A stretch of 64,000 nucleotides of DNA from Chrysomallon squamiferum (lineage: Eukaryota; Mollusca; Gastropoda; Neomphalida; Peltospiridae), in contig CM022679.1 in assembly GCA_012295275.1 (NCBI GenBank), positions 27,417,483-27,481,482 on the forward strand, in the 5' to 3' direction. The notes beneath the pieces were generated by a model. The model was given only the letters and a program-made list of their open reading frames with translations. It was not told the DNA's origin and did no database searches. How positions within the stretch are numbered: position 1 is the first letter of the stretch; every line of letters starts with the position of its first letter. Positions 1 to 13,397 of the stretch are shown one piece after another. A program made the translations under genes and the position numbers.

Positions 1-1088
1 TCATTTTCTTTAATTATTTGTTTATTCTTCTCAGTTTATTTTTTTTCTTTCTTTCTTTCTTCAACTGCTTTTCTAAAATTAAATTATTATTAAGTTTTGA
101 CATTAATTTGGTACAGAATTTTAATGAAAAACCAACTGACCATAACAGAACAAAAGAAGAACACATATACACACACGTATTTATATATACAATATAATAC
201 TATAATCAACAAGAACACAACAATACCCCTCCCAAAACCCCAGAAATATTATGAATGTTGTAATTCAATTTATTAATATTTATATATATTAAAAAATTAA
301 TAATAATAGAAATATTAAATTTAAACATTTATATCTACCATTCAAAAATTTCCTACTTTGCTTAAGAAAATTGAAACATTCAGTCGCTTACTCATTCTGG
401 GTCTATTTTTTCTTTTTTCTTTCCTTTTAATTTTTAAATATTTTAAAATACTTCTTTTTTCTTTTTTCTTTCTTTTTAATTTTTAAATATTTTAAAAAAC
501 TTCTTTTTTCTTTCTTTTTAATTTTTAAATATTTTAAAGTACTTCTTTTTTCTTTTTTCTTCTAACCCGATGCTGTTTTCTTCACAGTTCTGTTCTAGGT
601 CAGGGAAAAGTTAATGTAGTTTTCTTTATTAGGAAAGATTTTATGTGGGCGAGGCAGGCATTCCAGATTTCGTGGAGAAAGAGAGAATTTCGCAACATGT
701 GTGTTAGCACTGGCTATAAAACAATGACTGCAGTCTTGTGAAAGCAACTTGTTCCAGTTTTTTTTTATTTTCTGCTGATATGTTAATCTTACTGTAATTT
801 TAAACATATCTAGATCTAATCATGGAGTTGAGGGCGTAGAAATCAGCTCTGTACGGAACAGTTTGAAAGTTGTCAGGATTCTGTGTCGCTTTCTCTCTTT
901 TCTCTTTTCTTCAGTCTTTCTCATCTCAGTTTTCTGTCTAAGTTCCAGTTCTTTGTCACTCTTTTAATTTTATATAGTGTTATTTTATATATAGACTTGT
1001 TGTTTGTATGTGGAAGTTTTCTTTTAACTGGAGAAAAATGGACATGCACATTGAAATGTCGATAAAAACATTCACATGCAGATAAAGG

Positions 1089-1091
<3 letters not shown>

Positions 1092-1134
<43 letters not shown>
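1092..1134. repeat. (CA)n microsatellite
   Basis: Uninterrupted AC/CA dinucleotide run of about 43 bases in non-coding DNA. Confidence 0.95.
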
Positions 1135-1136
<2 letters not shown>

Positions 1137-4100
1137 GACAAAAGACAAAAACACAAAGAACACAAACATCACATAGAGAGATAGCTTTTCTTTTATCACA
1201 ATTCTTTTTTTTCTTATTTTTTATATATTTTATCTATTAAAACAGGCCATTTTCAGAGCTGAAGACTGGTTGTGTTTGACCTTTGAGAAATGTTTTCTAG
1301 TGTTTTGTGTTCTGAAGGAGTGGTAATCTAACTAGTTTATGATTATCTAACTGTTGTTTTTACAAGTTACACAGCCACAGGGGGTAGGAGAGTGAGTCTG
1401 ATCTGAACACATGCAGTATATTATCTCACATTCAGAAACTTTGTTTTTAACTGATAATTTTGTGAAAACAGTTAATTAAGAACAGAACACACACACACAC
1501 ACACACAGAGATATGCATTTATTTATATTATTATGTAAAGGCACACGTACATTCACATACATACATACAGAAAGGGATTGTAAAGACACATACATACAAT
1601 TATATATATGTATTTATGTGTGTATCTGTATCTACACACAGACACAAACACACAGAGACACACACAAACAGACACAAACACTCACATTCACACTCGCTCA
1701 TATATATACTTTTGTGTCTTGATTTATTTATTTGTTTATTTACATTGATATTATATATATATTATATCTACCTATGTATCTACCTATGTCTATAATATGT
1801 GTGTGTGTGTGTGTGAGTGTGTATGTATATATGTATATACATATACAGATACGTACATATACATACACAAATGTACACAAATATACAAAACAAAGAAAAA
1901 AGAATAAACATGGATGTATGTGTATATATATATATATCATACGTCCATGTTAATGACTGCATTTTAAATGCACTGATACATACAAGGACACGTTCATGCT
2001 TACTGACACATATACTTGTTCACACGTCTGGTTAATAATACCCAACACAACAAAGCATGTGTCTGTTGTTTCTCTAAGACAGTCACGAAATTGGGACATT
2101 ATATCAAGAAAATCTAGGTCTGTCAGTTTATTCAATATCATCTATGTGTCAAATGAATCATGATATTTTAACCCTGAAGGTGATTTCACAGTTAGAAATT
2201 AAATAAACTTAAAACTGTTTCTAATATTTATTTAGGAATCTTCTTACTGTTAATACTGTATTTTGCTATGTTGTCTTAACATTATGTTTTAGCTATGAAT
2301 TTTGTTCAGTTATTTTTAACAGTGTTAATGTAATTTTGTTGAAGATTTTTTTCTTCCTTTTTGGAAAGGGTATTTGTGAAGTTATTTTTGAAAATTACTT
2401 CTTTTTCATGAAGATTTTTTCTTTCTTATGTAAACAGTCTTTAAACACTGGAATTTTTAAAACAAATGAGATCTTGCTTTTTCTTCTTTTTTTTTTGTGT
2501 TCTTAAAGTTATTTTAAAAATTATTTCTAAAAAGTTATTTACTGAGTCTATTTTTAAAAGATATTTCTGTGAGTCTATTTTTACAAGTAAACCTTTTATT
2601 TTTAATTTAATTTCTTTCATTTTTTTATTTTATTATTCTTTTTTTTTTAATGTATTTACCTACCAAGGACTAATTTTTTAGAGTTATATATTGAGTACAT
2701 ATCGAATTACTTAATTCAGGAAATGACAAACAGGTGTGTACTGGTTTCAGTGATCAAAACTTGGTGAGGAAAGTTCCTGGAAACTCAAACATTGGTTTGT
2801 ACTCATGCAGAACCAGGAATGTTTTTTTAGCTTACTGAAATACCACTAGGTTTCGTTATAAGATGATTTATTCACTGTAAACTGTCTTAATGTAATTACT
2901 TATTTTTTTCTTTTTCTGATGAGTTTTAAAAAACCATGGGCAGGAAATACAGAGTGTGTGTGAATTGGTGTGAAATGTCAAAACTTTCATATTTTGATTT
3001 ATTTATTATTTGTTTGTTTATTTATATTGGGATTTCATGTGTGTGGTGTATACATGTACATACACACAAAAAAAGAATATATATATATATATATATATAT
3101 TATACATACACACATACTTTTTCATATATACATATTAACACATGCAGTAACATACTGCATACATATAAACAAACATACAATTACATAATTTTGTATATAC
3201 TTATACTACAACACATATTCACAAAATGACATTCACATACACACATATATTATCTCACAAACATCCTCTCACAATTAAACACATATATATTTATACAAAC
3301 AAACCCATCTATACTTACAAATACACATACATGTACATACAGACATACACACAAACATACACACAGACAGGTTGAACATACCACCACATCCACAGGTTTT
3401 TTCATCAGTCATTATCTATACTAGGTCCAGAAAAAAAACAACTGGCTACAGATATCAAATTAATTTTTTAAATCTCAGTTTTCTAGATAGCATAAACTGA
3501 GAACATCCACATACAGAGAAAATGACCTCAGTGAACTGTGTGTTTTTGTTAAAACATCCTGATCTAAAACTGACACAAAAATCTCAGATTTCACTGCCTA
3601 AAGAAAAATATATTTAACTGGTTCTAAATATTTAAAAAAAATAATTTTTAAAAGTTTTTGTTTGTATAATTCTTAGATTTAAAGGTTTTTTTAGTTTGTG
3701 ATGGTGTATATTTTAAAAAAATTATTATTAATTTTGAATTGTTTTTTAATTTTTTAAAATTATTTATGTATAGGTAATATTTCATTCTTTATCTATCTTC
3801 CATATGTATTTTTATATTTGTAGTATATATACATTTTGAAAAAGTAAAGAAAGAAAAAGAAACCAAAACACTATGACATAACAAACAAACAAACAAAAAA
3901 ATCTTAATAGCACATAATTCTGTCTTTTAGAAATAAACAAAAAGACAGAAACTAACATCTCTACAAATAAATTATTTCAACATATGCAGTATGTATTATT
4001 TTGATTATTTCATAAAGCTTTTAATTATTTTTGTTTCCCCATTCAACCCAATATCAACAAAATCTATGGGATGTGCTGTTCTGTCCTTGAGAAATATTAC

Positions 4101-4139
4101 AGTAATTTAGTTATTATTATTAATTCTTTAATTCATTTT

Positions 4140-4412
4140 AATTTATTTATTTATTTATTTTCTTTCTTTCATTTTTTTTTTTTTTATTTATTTATTTTCT
4201 CTCTTTCTTTATGTCTTTATATCTTTCTTTATTTCTTTCTTTCATTCTTTATTATTTTTACTTATTTAGTTTCTTTTTTTCTGTCTCATTATTTCTTTCT
4301 TTCCTTAATTCTTTCTTTCTTTTTTTCTTTCTTTCTTATTTAATTCTTTCTTTCTTATTTTTTCTTTTTTTGTTCATTCTTTCTTTATTCATTCATTCAT
4401 TCATTCATTCAG
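4140..4412 (+). repeat. Polypyrimidine (TTTC/TTTA/ATTC) tract before lectin exon
   Basis: About 270 bases consisting almost only of T and C with interspersed A, ending in an (ATTC)n run and an AG. It directly precedes the first recognisable lectin exon, so it probably doubles as an expanded polypyrimidine tract of the 3' splice site. Two AG dinucleotides (4411-4412 and 4413-4414) could serve as acceptor. Confidence 0.7.
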
Positions 4413-5142
4413 AGTGTTTTAAGAATGATGGCTGCCCGGAACTGGTCAAAAAGACCAAGTACTACAGTGACATCTACAAAGACAAGTGCTACCTGTTTGT
4501 TAACACTGAGAAGTTCTGGGGTCCAGCTGCCCAGTACTGTCTGGACATGGGAGGGACCTGATCTCAATCACCAGTGATGACATTCAGCAGTACGTCATGG
4601 ACAAACTCTGGTCCAGAGAGCTGGGCTGGGGAAACAATGGCGTGTGGATTGGCGCAAGGTATTACGAAGACAGAGGCTGGATTTGGACCACTGGTGAGTT
4701 TTGTGTTTGTCAGACATAGTGTTGTTTTATAGGACACTTGAGATGTCTTTTTCCAGAGTACCTGTCCTGTTTTTGTTCCAGTAATTGTCCTCACGGTTAA
4801 AAGGCCCTGGTTGATTTTTTTCCCCTGTTAATGTGAAGGTGTAGGTAACCTGTATGCTTTTCACCATTGGTCCACAGTTAAACGGTTCTGGTTGGTGTTT
4901 TGCTGTTAATGGGTAGGTGCGGGTAATCAGCCTGTTTCTGCTAATTGTAAAATAGAATGGTCCATGAGATGCTTTTTCAGGTTTCATCTCTTATTATCTG
5001 TGGGGGTTAACTGTTTGTTTAAATACTTAAAAACAGATTATAATTGAGTATATATATATATATTGTATTTGTGTTTGTTTGTATGTGTGTGTGTGTGTGT
5101 GTGTGCTGATTGATATGTGTTTTAAGTCAACTGAGTTAAAAT

Positions 5143-5177
<35 letters not shown>

Positions 5178-6395
5178 CTATCTCTTGTGTGTGTGTGTGT
5201 GTGTGTGTGTGTTTATTCCCTTCATCGTAAATCAGCTAAATCAATCTTGTTTGTATTTATGCTTTATTTATTTATTTTCTGTGGTTTCAGGAGAGCAAGT
5301 GAAATACAACAACTGGGCACCAGGGCAGCCGGGCAAGTTCATGAACTTGATCTCGTTTGAGAACTGTGCTGCGATGAAGCGAGGAGACAACTGGAAGTGG
5401 CACGACTTTCACTGCAGCCTTCTCAAGTTCCACTACAAATTCATTTGTCAGTTCCGTAAGTGTACTTGCGAAATAGCAAAATGTTTTTAAATGAAAAACT
5501 GACGTGCTCAGTCTTCACTTGTTATCACTAGAGCATGGTCGATAGATACAGAATGTGGTTGACAGGTTAGAAGGTTGTTGAGAGTCTCAGAACATGGTTA
5601 ATGGACTTATGAGGTGATTGGTAAGCTTAGAATATGGTTGACAGAGTTATAATGTAGTAGACAGGCTTAAAACATAGTTGGTATGCTTAAAACATGGTTG
5701 ACAGGCTTAGAACATGGTAGATAGTTTAAAACATGATTTGCTAAGCTGATAACATGGTTGGGCAATGCCTGGTAGGCTGAGAATGTGGTTGATAAGTTTA
5801 AGATGTGTTTTTTAGAAGTAGAACATGGTGGACAGGCTTACATGTACACAAAGGTTTCAGAGTGGAGTTGATAAATTAGAAATAGAGATGAAATATTTGG
5901 AACTGAAATCTAGAATAGTTGATATTGTTAAAGTAATGATGATGAGATTAATGATTCACTGATGATTCAAGTAAATGCTTCATAACAGGTTACCAAACAC
6001 TGATATATTATTTATTATTATTTATTATTATTATTTATTGTTATTTTTTTGTTTATTGAAGTGGATTGAAATTCAGTTGTTTATTTATTTATTTATTTAT
6101 TTATTTGTTTTTGTATTTCAGCCATTGCTCAGAGTATGTCACAAGGAGGCATAGACAATGGAAATAGTAAGAATATATATTTTTAAATAATATTTAATAT
6201 TCTTAATCATAATTTTAAACTTCAGTAAATAAATTATTAATTCAGTTTCTCAAACACACACACACACATTCACTCACATAGCAAACTCAATCACAAATGT
6301 TGGTACACACACAAAATAACATAAACTGAATTAAAAAGTAATACTTATAAAATACAGCTCACAAAAGACTTGAACAAAATAAACAATCTATTCAA

Positions 6396-6437
<42 letters not shown>

Positions 6438-8715
6438 TATGTTCTTAATGTTATTCATACTATTTCATTTTATATACAGTACAACAATTAATTACAAACA
6501 TTATTTTTGTTACTTCTGTCTTTCAGCTCTGATCCTTGTAGTGGTTATCTCCCTTGCTGTATTGATGATACTTGTGATGCTGATTATATTTGTTGTTTAT
6601 CGAAGGTACAAACTTTTATATTGGTGTATCAGTATTTCCACTTTTATATTAACTTTTTAACATAGTTACCTTAGAGATTCAGTTTTTTATGAACGTCTGT
6701 GTTCCTGAACATTTTTAATTTTTGTGATATTTTTTTAACAATATCCCAGTTTTGTAAAGGATAACAGTATTTCTTTAAAAAAAAAAAAAAAAAAAAAAAT
6801 AATAATAATAAAAGAAACAAAATGTAGAAAAGAATAAGTGAAAGGTAAAACAAAAATTGAATAGTCTTATACTGGTTGTTCATTGCTACAAGTTGTGTAT
6901 TTATTTTGGTCAGTTAATGTATTTAAAATTTAATTATGTTTGAATTTCTTTTTTTTTTTAAAGAAAAGTAAATAATAGTTCTGCTATTTTAACAATATAA
7001 AACAGAAATTTTATGTTTTCTCCAGGCAATATTATAGTATTACATTATTAAAGTATTTAAATATTACAGTATTACAGTTATTAATATTAATATTATTACA
7101 GTTTTACAATATTTAAATAATACTTATTCCAGAATTACTATATTACAATGTTATAATATTACAGTATTACAATATTTCAATGTTACAGAATTTAAATATT
7201 ATAGCATTTCAGTACTGAATTAATGTACAATGTTACAGTATTATAATATCGCAATATTACAGTATGTAAATATTACAATATTAGTATTTAAATATTTATA
7301 TATTACAGTATTTAAATATTACATGATTACAGTATTTAAATATTACATGATTACAGTATTTAAATATTACACTATTACAGTATGTAAATATTACACTATT
7401 ACAGTATGTAAATATTACAATATTAGTATTTAAATATTTATATATTACAGTATTTAAATATTACATGATTACAGTATTTAAATATTACATGATTACAGTA
7501 TTTAAATATTACACTATTACAGTATGTAAATATTACACTATTACAGTATTTAAATATTACATGATTACAGTATTTAAATATTACATGATTACAGTATTTA
7601 AATATTACACTATTACAGTATGTAAATATTACAATATTACAGTATTTAAATATTACAATATTACAGTATGTAAATATTACACTATTACAGTATGTAAATA
7701 TTACATGATTACAGTATTTAAATATTACAATATTACAGTATGTAAATATTACACTATTACAGTATGTAAATATTACACTATTACAGTATTTAAATATTAC
7801 ACTATTGCAGTATGTAAATATTACACTATTACAGTATGTAAATATTACACTATTACAGTATTTAAATATTACATGATTGCAGTATTTAAATATTACACTA
7901 TTACAGTATGTAAATATTACACTATTACAGTATGTAAATATTACACTATTACAGTATTTAAATATTACATGATTACAGCATTTAAATATTACACTATTAC
8001 AGTATGTAAATATTACACTATTACAGTATTTAAATATTACATGATTACAGCATTTAAATATTACACTATTACAGTATGTAAATATTACACTATTACAGTA
8101 TTTAAATATTACATGATTACAGCATTTAAATATTACACTATTACAGTATTTAAATATTACTGTTGTTACAGACAGCAGGTAAAACACACGAGAGAGTTAC
8201 CTGCAGTGAGGTTTGACAACCTCAGCTACGCACAGCTACACGCCGGTCAGCAGAACATCGACAACGCCAACCGCTCCCGTCCCAGCAGCAACATCTACCT
8301 AACACCGAGCGAGGTGAACTCTCCGTACAGCGAGGCCACACCAGTGCATGATGGGAACTGTGCGTACAGCAAAAACGGCCACGTTCGCAGCGACCCTCTC
8401 CCACCTTTGCCAACAGAACGGTCAGATGCATCGTTGTCGGTGGGGGGTGAGGAGCAGGGGGCTTGCGGGGGGAGACGTCCCTCCCCATCGGCCTCCGATC
8501 CGTTGATAGTGTCGGAATCGAAACCAAACAAAACCAAAGAGAACCGAATGAGTAACGAGTACGTGGACATGAAGTCGGTTGTAGACGTAAAAGCAGGTGG
8601 AGTGGATTTGACGGGTGTGAAGGAAGTGGATCCAAAGAAGGCTGTGGATCCAGTTTACTGTAACATTGTCAATGGTGAGAATAAAGTGGAGAGTCCGTAC
8701 GAAATTCTGCCATGA
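4413..8715 (+). CDS. C-type lectin-domain transmembrane receptor with tyrosine-motif tail (5' partial, frameshifted)
   Basis: Five exons are visible: 4413-4693, 5291-5455, 6122-6166, 6527-6605 and 8172-8715 (stop TGA 8713-8715), all with GT/AG introns and phases that agree except in exon 1. The first two encode a C-type lectin domain: an N-terminal Cys pair (CFKNDGC), KCYLF, FWGPAAQYC, a WIGA box, and the closing Cys series NCAAM, DFHC and FICQF. The usual EPN/QPD sugar-binding motif is absent (local APGQPG), and the WND motif reads WHD, so calcium-dependent sugar binding looks lost. Exon 3 is a short Ser/Gly/Gln stalk. Exon 4 is one hydrophobic helix (LILVVVISLAVLMILVMLII) followed by basic residues. 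Exon 5 is a roughly 180-residue cytoplasmic tail with ITIM-like LSYAQL and SPYEIL, YVDM, YCN and a Pro-rich PLPPLP. One base is missing in the G run at 4553-4555, so exon 1 does not read through; exon phase needs that extra base. No signal-peptide exon was found. It is probably a cell-surface recognition or inhibitory receptor; the ligand is unknown. Confidence 0.85.
4694..5290 (+). repeat. Lectin intron 1 with compound GT/TA/GT microsatellite
   Basis: Intron between the two CTLD exons (donor GTGAGT, acceptor TTTCAG). It carries (GT)n near 5082-5105, (TA)n near 5150-5176 and (GT)n near 5185-5212. Nothing coding was seen. Confidence 0.8.
5521..5850 (+). repeat. Degenerate tandem repeat in lectin intron 2
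   Basis: A roughly 20-25 base phrase of the form GCTTAGAACATGGTTGACAG recurs about ten to twelve times with substitutions and small length changes. It is an old, decayed minisatellite inside the intron after the second CTLD exon. No coding content. Confidence 0.7.
6398..6437. repeat. (TTA)n microsatellite
   Basis: Trinucleotide run of about 13 units in the intron before the transmembrane exon. Confidence 0.9.
7262..8160 (+). repeat. 24-bp AT-rich minisatellite in last lectin intron
   Basis: About 36 head-to-tail copies of a 24-base unit built on TATTTAAATATTACA followed by TGATTACAG or CTATTACAG. Variants swap TTT for TGT, ATG for ACT, and GTA for GCA. Variants are ordered into higher-order repeats: a 72-base triple repeats at about 7950-8140, and a longer block at 7262-7404 recurs from 7404 on. 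Because 24 is divisible by three, both strands stay open and give spurious 8-residue repeats (ITVFKYYM type on plus). Each unit ends in TTACAG, resembling the true acceptor TTGTTACAG at 8163-8171, but splicing at a repeat AG enters a frame that meets TAA at once. It is intronic, not coding. Confidence 0.9.
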
Positions 8716-9724
8716 ACGTTTTTTTAAGCAAAAAAAAATCAAAATCAAAACTCTCAGTGAGAGAAAAAACAAACAAAAACTGACATCTCTTTTATAAATG
8801 CTGTTTCTATGATTTTTTTTGTAGAAATGTTTTATCCTCAGCATATCACATGAAAAAAAACAAAAAACAGTTTCATAAATGATGCAGATTGTGTGTGGAA
8901 ATGTAATCTGTACCACGAACATGATGCAATGGCAGTCATGGAGATGTGAGAAAAGGATCAATTTGTTTGCTTTATCTGTGCTTCGAGGTTGTAAACCAAA
9001 CCCAAATCTACACAAAAGAAAAGAAAAGAAAACCCCAAAGAAACAATTCAAAAAGCTCCCCAAAGAACCCAACATAAAAACACACCCAGTAAAGCAACAG
9101 ATTAATGAATACATTAATAAACAGTTAAGAGTCTGCTTTCATAAGCATCCTGGCAGTTCGAAAATGATTTTTGATTTTCAGATAAAAAAATCAGAACTGC
9201 ATATGAGGATAAATACAATGGTAAAATGTTCATAAATGAGTTGTATCCATTAATGTCTTCTTGTAACCAGAAGTCAAAAAACCTCGAATCTACAGGATAA
9301 AAATATATCTGCAGTATTAACAAAGTTTTAATACATAATTGTATGTCTGCAGGCATTAGGAAATGGCAGTTTATTTACTTAGACTGGAAACCAAACTATA
9401 TCTTCAGAAATTGTATTAATGTTTTTTTTTGTTTTGTTTTTTAGCAAAATGTCCACCTCTTAGTCTCTGTATGTATGGAAATAGGAAACTATATACAGAG
9501 TATTAAAAATTTTTTTTTTTTTTAAAATAAATTGCAACTAAAAGTATTATTCAACAGCATGAATACAAAGTGGAGATTGGAAATTATATTTCCAGTCACA
9601 GTTTATTTACTGGTTTGGTAAAAGAATAAAAATACAGGATTTTTAACAAGAATTTTGCAGAAAACATTGACTTTATTATTTATATAAAGGAAGACTGGAA
9701 ATTTATTAAGTTAATGATAATTGA

Positions 9725-9762
<38 letters not shown>

Positions 9763-10871
9763 AAAAAAAAAAAAAAAATTATGAAAAAAAAATACACTTC
9801 AATATATTAAATCAGGAATGATGAACATACTAATAAGCTTTAAAGATAATCAGAAGAATACTATTTTAAATAACGCATATCCAGTGTGTAGTAAAGATCA
9901 TTGTAATAGGAAACATTTTGTGAATAACTGTGTTTACTGATGTACAAATTTAGCTCTGTATCTTTATTAGTAAACTCCAGCACAATTCTGCAGAACATAA
10001 TATCAGTATGTTTTCATCATAGTTCATTTGAACTTTTTAACAAATTTTAATATTTTTTAATAACTTTTTTATAATTTTGCATTTACAGTTATGTAAAGAG
10101 AAAGCAATTTGGATTTTGTTTTGTCGTGTTTTTGTCTGTGTGTGTGTGTGTGTGTGTACGTGTTTGTGTGTTTCTGGGTGCATTTGGTTGTGTGTGTGTG
10201 TATCTGTATTTGTGTATTTTATAGGTGATGTTTAATTAGAATGGATTGGAAGAATGCAGAAAGGTTGATGAACTGTGTTGAGTAATACTGTGTTTCTCTT
10301 GGTGATGTACCTTTACAACTTTCTGTACATACTGATCATAGAAACTTTATCTCCAGCAACGATTCATAAATAACATTTCTTGCCTGTAGAATGTTTGATG
10401 CTACTTTGTTCCAGTGAAAATACACAATGAATGGACAAGGCAGGCATTAATTTTGAAATGGTACATTTATGTGCACCCTGTTGATAGACTCTTTATCTCC
10501 AGGATTGAAAATGACAGAAAACACATAACATCAACAGATCTTGCTTATACAAGATTATCAGCTGCAGAATGTTCCACATCACTTTGTTCCAGTCAAAATG
10601 AATGATATCAGTTGGATGGATGGATGGATGAGGCAAGCACTAATTCTGATGGGAAATTCAGAAAGTTGTGACTAGTGATTTATATTATTATATTACGAAA
10701 TAATTTTCTATAAACGTATATATTGTGAAGACGCCCAGGGAATGGATTTTTAATTTAATGTGTTTACTGACAGTGTTGATATCAGATGGTGATGATAATG
10801 GAGGGCTTTTTGAAAACTGTTTGTATTTTTATATTTTGATAACTTGATGGTTTTTATTCTGAAATGTTTTA

Positions 10872-10906
<35 letters not shown>

Positions 10907-12272
10907 TATTTTATTATTTTTTGAAATATATACAATGGCGTTATTGAAGCAACAGGACTTTGCAGTCATAAATGGCAAGAAGAAACGGATTGTTATTTTA
11001 TTTTATTTTATTTTTATTTTATTTTATTTTTATTTATTTTTTGTAAGGGTTCTTTTTTTTTTATGAATATCAATAAATATAAATAAATTAACAAAGAAAT
11101 AAAAATAAAAATAAAAATAAAAAATAAAAATAAAAATAAAAATAAAAATAAAAATTAAAAAAAATTAAAATTAAAAAAAATAAAAATAAAAATAATAAAA
11201 CAAATTAAATTAAATTAAATTAAATTTTAAAACAAAGAGTATTTGATAAGCCAATGTAAGAAAAACATTCCAGTGATTTATTATAGAATATTTTAACTGA
11301 TTTGAAATTTGTTTCTATCCACAAAGCATAAATAAATAATGTTAAAATATGGATGTTAAGTAAATACAAATATCTTACACTGATAATCAGTACAGCTTTT
11401 TAATTTCTTTAGTTTGTGAATTCATTTTTTTTTTGCTTTCATTTATTTACTTAATTAATTGCAAATTAATTTGCTTAACAATATTATTATTATTTTTAAT
11501 CTTTATTTTGTGTGTTAGATTTTATGATTCAAATATTGCACTGAATATATATATATATATATTCTTCTGTTTTTTATTTCATTTATGTATTCCTAAATCT
11601 TATTGTGTTATCAAGACATGACATGAACAGTGATCTGAAACGTTTTAACTTGTCCTGGCTCAAGAAAATACCAGTATCAAAATAATTTTTGTTATTTTAA
11701 TTTTTTTTTTAAATGTTGTGTATGATGAAAAATGATTTACTGTTAAAAATAGGCTATGTTAGGTCTGTTCATGCAGGTAGGGTGATGAGCTGAAGAAGTT
11801 ACAAATGCTAGATTCTTTTTTTTTTCATACATCTCTTATAATATGTATATCATTTTTTCCATTCTCTTAAATTTATTTTTACTGTTAATTATTTTATGAA
11901 AACTGACAGTTATAATGGAGGCTGGTTCATTTTCATATAATTATTACTTAGTTAAACTTTAATGATTTTACTGTGGGTTTTTTTTTTTGTGTTTTTTTTT
12001 TATATAATGGCCAACCTTCTTCAACCCACTCCCATATTTATGCAAGATAGTTCTATTTTCATTAGGATTAAATTACCAATATTATTCATTTTTTGTTTTA
12101 ATCTTTCAATTTACAGAATCAAAATTTACAAAAATAGGGCATTATTTTATATGTTCAGGTTTTCATAATTTGAAGATAATGTTTTTAAAGAGAAAAACTA
12201 GTCTTAATTAAAAACAGAACAGAGCAATATGATTTTTGTAATGTCAAACATTATTAGTAGTATTACTATTAC

Positions 12273-12303
<31 letters not shown>

Positions 12304-13358
12304 GTTACATTTATTTATTTATTTTACACAGTCATAGTCTTTTTAAATAATAATAACTTTTTTTTTAATTAAAAGCAGCAACTTTCCTGTTCTGTATATT
12401 ACTATAAATGTCTTTTTTTCTAGATATCACGATGATACTAGATTTCTGGATTTCTGGAGATTTTAAATTAGAGAACAGCGAAAGATGTGATCCCCCTGTA
12501 TATTAAAACAGTTCTTCTTTAATGTAGAATCAGATATAATATTATTTAATATGGCTTTAATATGGTTCTATTCTTAATTAAGTATTCAAACATTAACGTT
12601 TTTCAAAAAATAAAATCAGGTTATGTAATTATTCACAGAAACTGATTAAGCCTGAATTTTCAAAAAATACACAATTTGGTTTAAAATAAATTTAAATTTT
12701 CAACTTGTAGTGGACTAGGATCCTATTTTATAAACTGTAAAACAAAATTATTATCATAACTTGCAGCTATCTTGTTATTTATATGTTTAATTGCTTTATT
12801 TTTTTAAATTTTATTATAACTTTAAATTAGCTAAAAAAACAAAAACAAAAAAAACAAATGAGGTCATGAAACAAATACTTAATTTGGCTTTGCCTTATGA
12901 TTACTGATAGTTGGAAATTATTAAACATTTTTTTTTTTTTTTTTTTTTTGTTGTTGATCATAAAGGGTACCAAGTATTACATTTGAGAACTGTATATTTT
13001 GAACATTACTTTTGTGTTTCAAGAAATGAAGAAATAAAAAGATTTATAAAATTGTTTATTTGTGTTGTGTTTCTAAGATTACAAATAAACTTTATCATAT
13101 AAAATACTTATATACAGACCATTTACATAACGAAAAAAAATTGTGGTTCAATTTTTTATTTTTTCAATTTTAATTTGCTTTAGAAAAGATAACTAAAAAT
13201 AGTTTTAATAAATAATAAGGAAAATGATGAAAATAGGGGTAGTAGTTGTAGTTATAATAAAAATGATGATGATAAAAATAATAAAAATACAGTTATGTTA
13301 CACAGCTGTACTATAATGTTAAGAATTTTAGAACTTACAATAATATAATTATTAATTT

Positions 13359-13397
<39 letters not shown>

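Larger units (their letters stand above)
1..4412. other. Low-complexity flank, no supported gene
   Basis: No open frame here looks like an exon of a known family. The stretch holds T-rich runs (about 400-560, with a repeated block of TTTAAATATTTTAAA type), a (CA)n run at 1092-1134, short CA/TATA-rich stretches at 1480-1960 and 3040-3370, and a polypyrimidine TTTC/TTTATT tract at 4140-4400 leading straight into the lectin exon. The signal-peptide exon(s) of the lectin gene should lie upstream of 4413, here or before the window, but I could not identify them. Open frames across the CA and TA microsatellites are artefacts. Confidence 0.6.

Noticed and set aside
2700-2830. Possible upstream lectin exon
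   Set aside because: A short less repetitive stretch with AG and GT dinucleotides, but no signal-peptide-like or CTLD-like coding frame in phase with 4413.
7262-8160. CRISPR-like array
   Set aside because: Units are contiguous with no unique spacers, and the genome is eukaryotic.
7438-8187. 249-codon minus-strand repeat protein (SVIFKYCN type)
   Set aside because: Antisense reading of the same minisatellite; no start context or family similarity.
7465-8715. Single 416-codon plus-strand frame joining an 8-residue repeat protein to the lectin tail
   Set aside because: The repeat part is an intronic 24-bp minisatellite that stays open because 24 is a multiple of three. The TM exon (ending 6605) joins in phase to 8172, not to the repeat.
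8422-9114. 230-codon minus-strand frame opposite the lectin tail
   Set aside because: Shadow of the GC-richer tail exon and UTR; no recognisable domain or splice-consistent structure.
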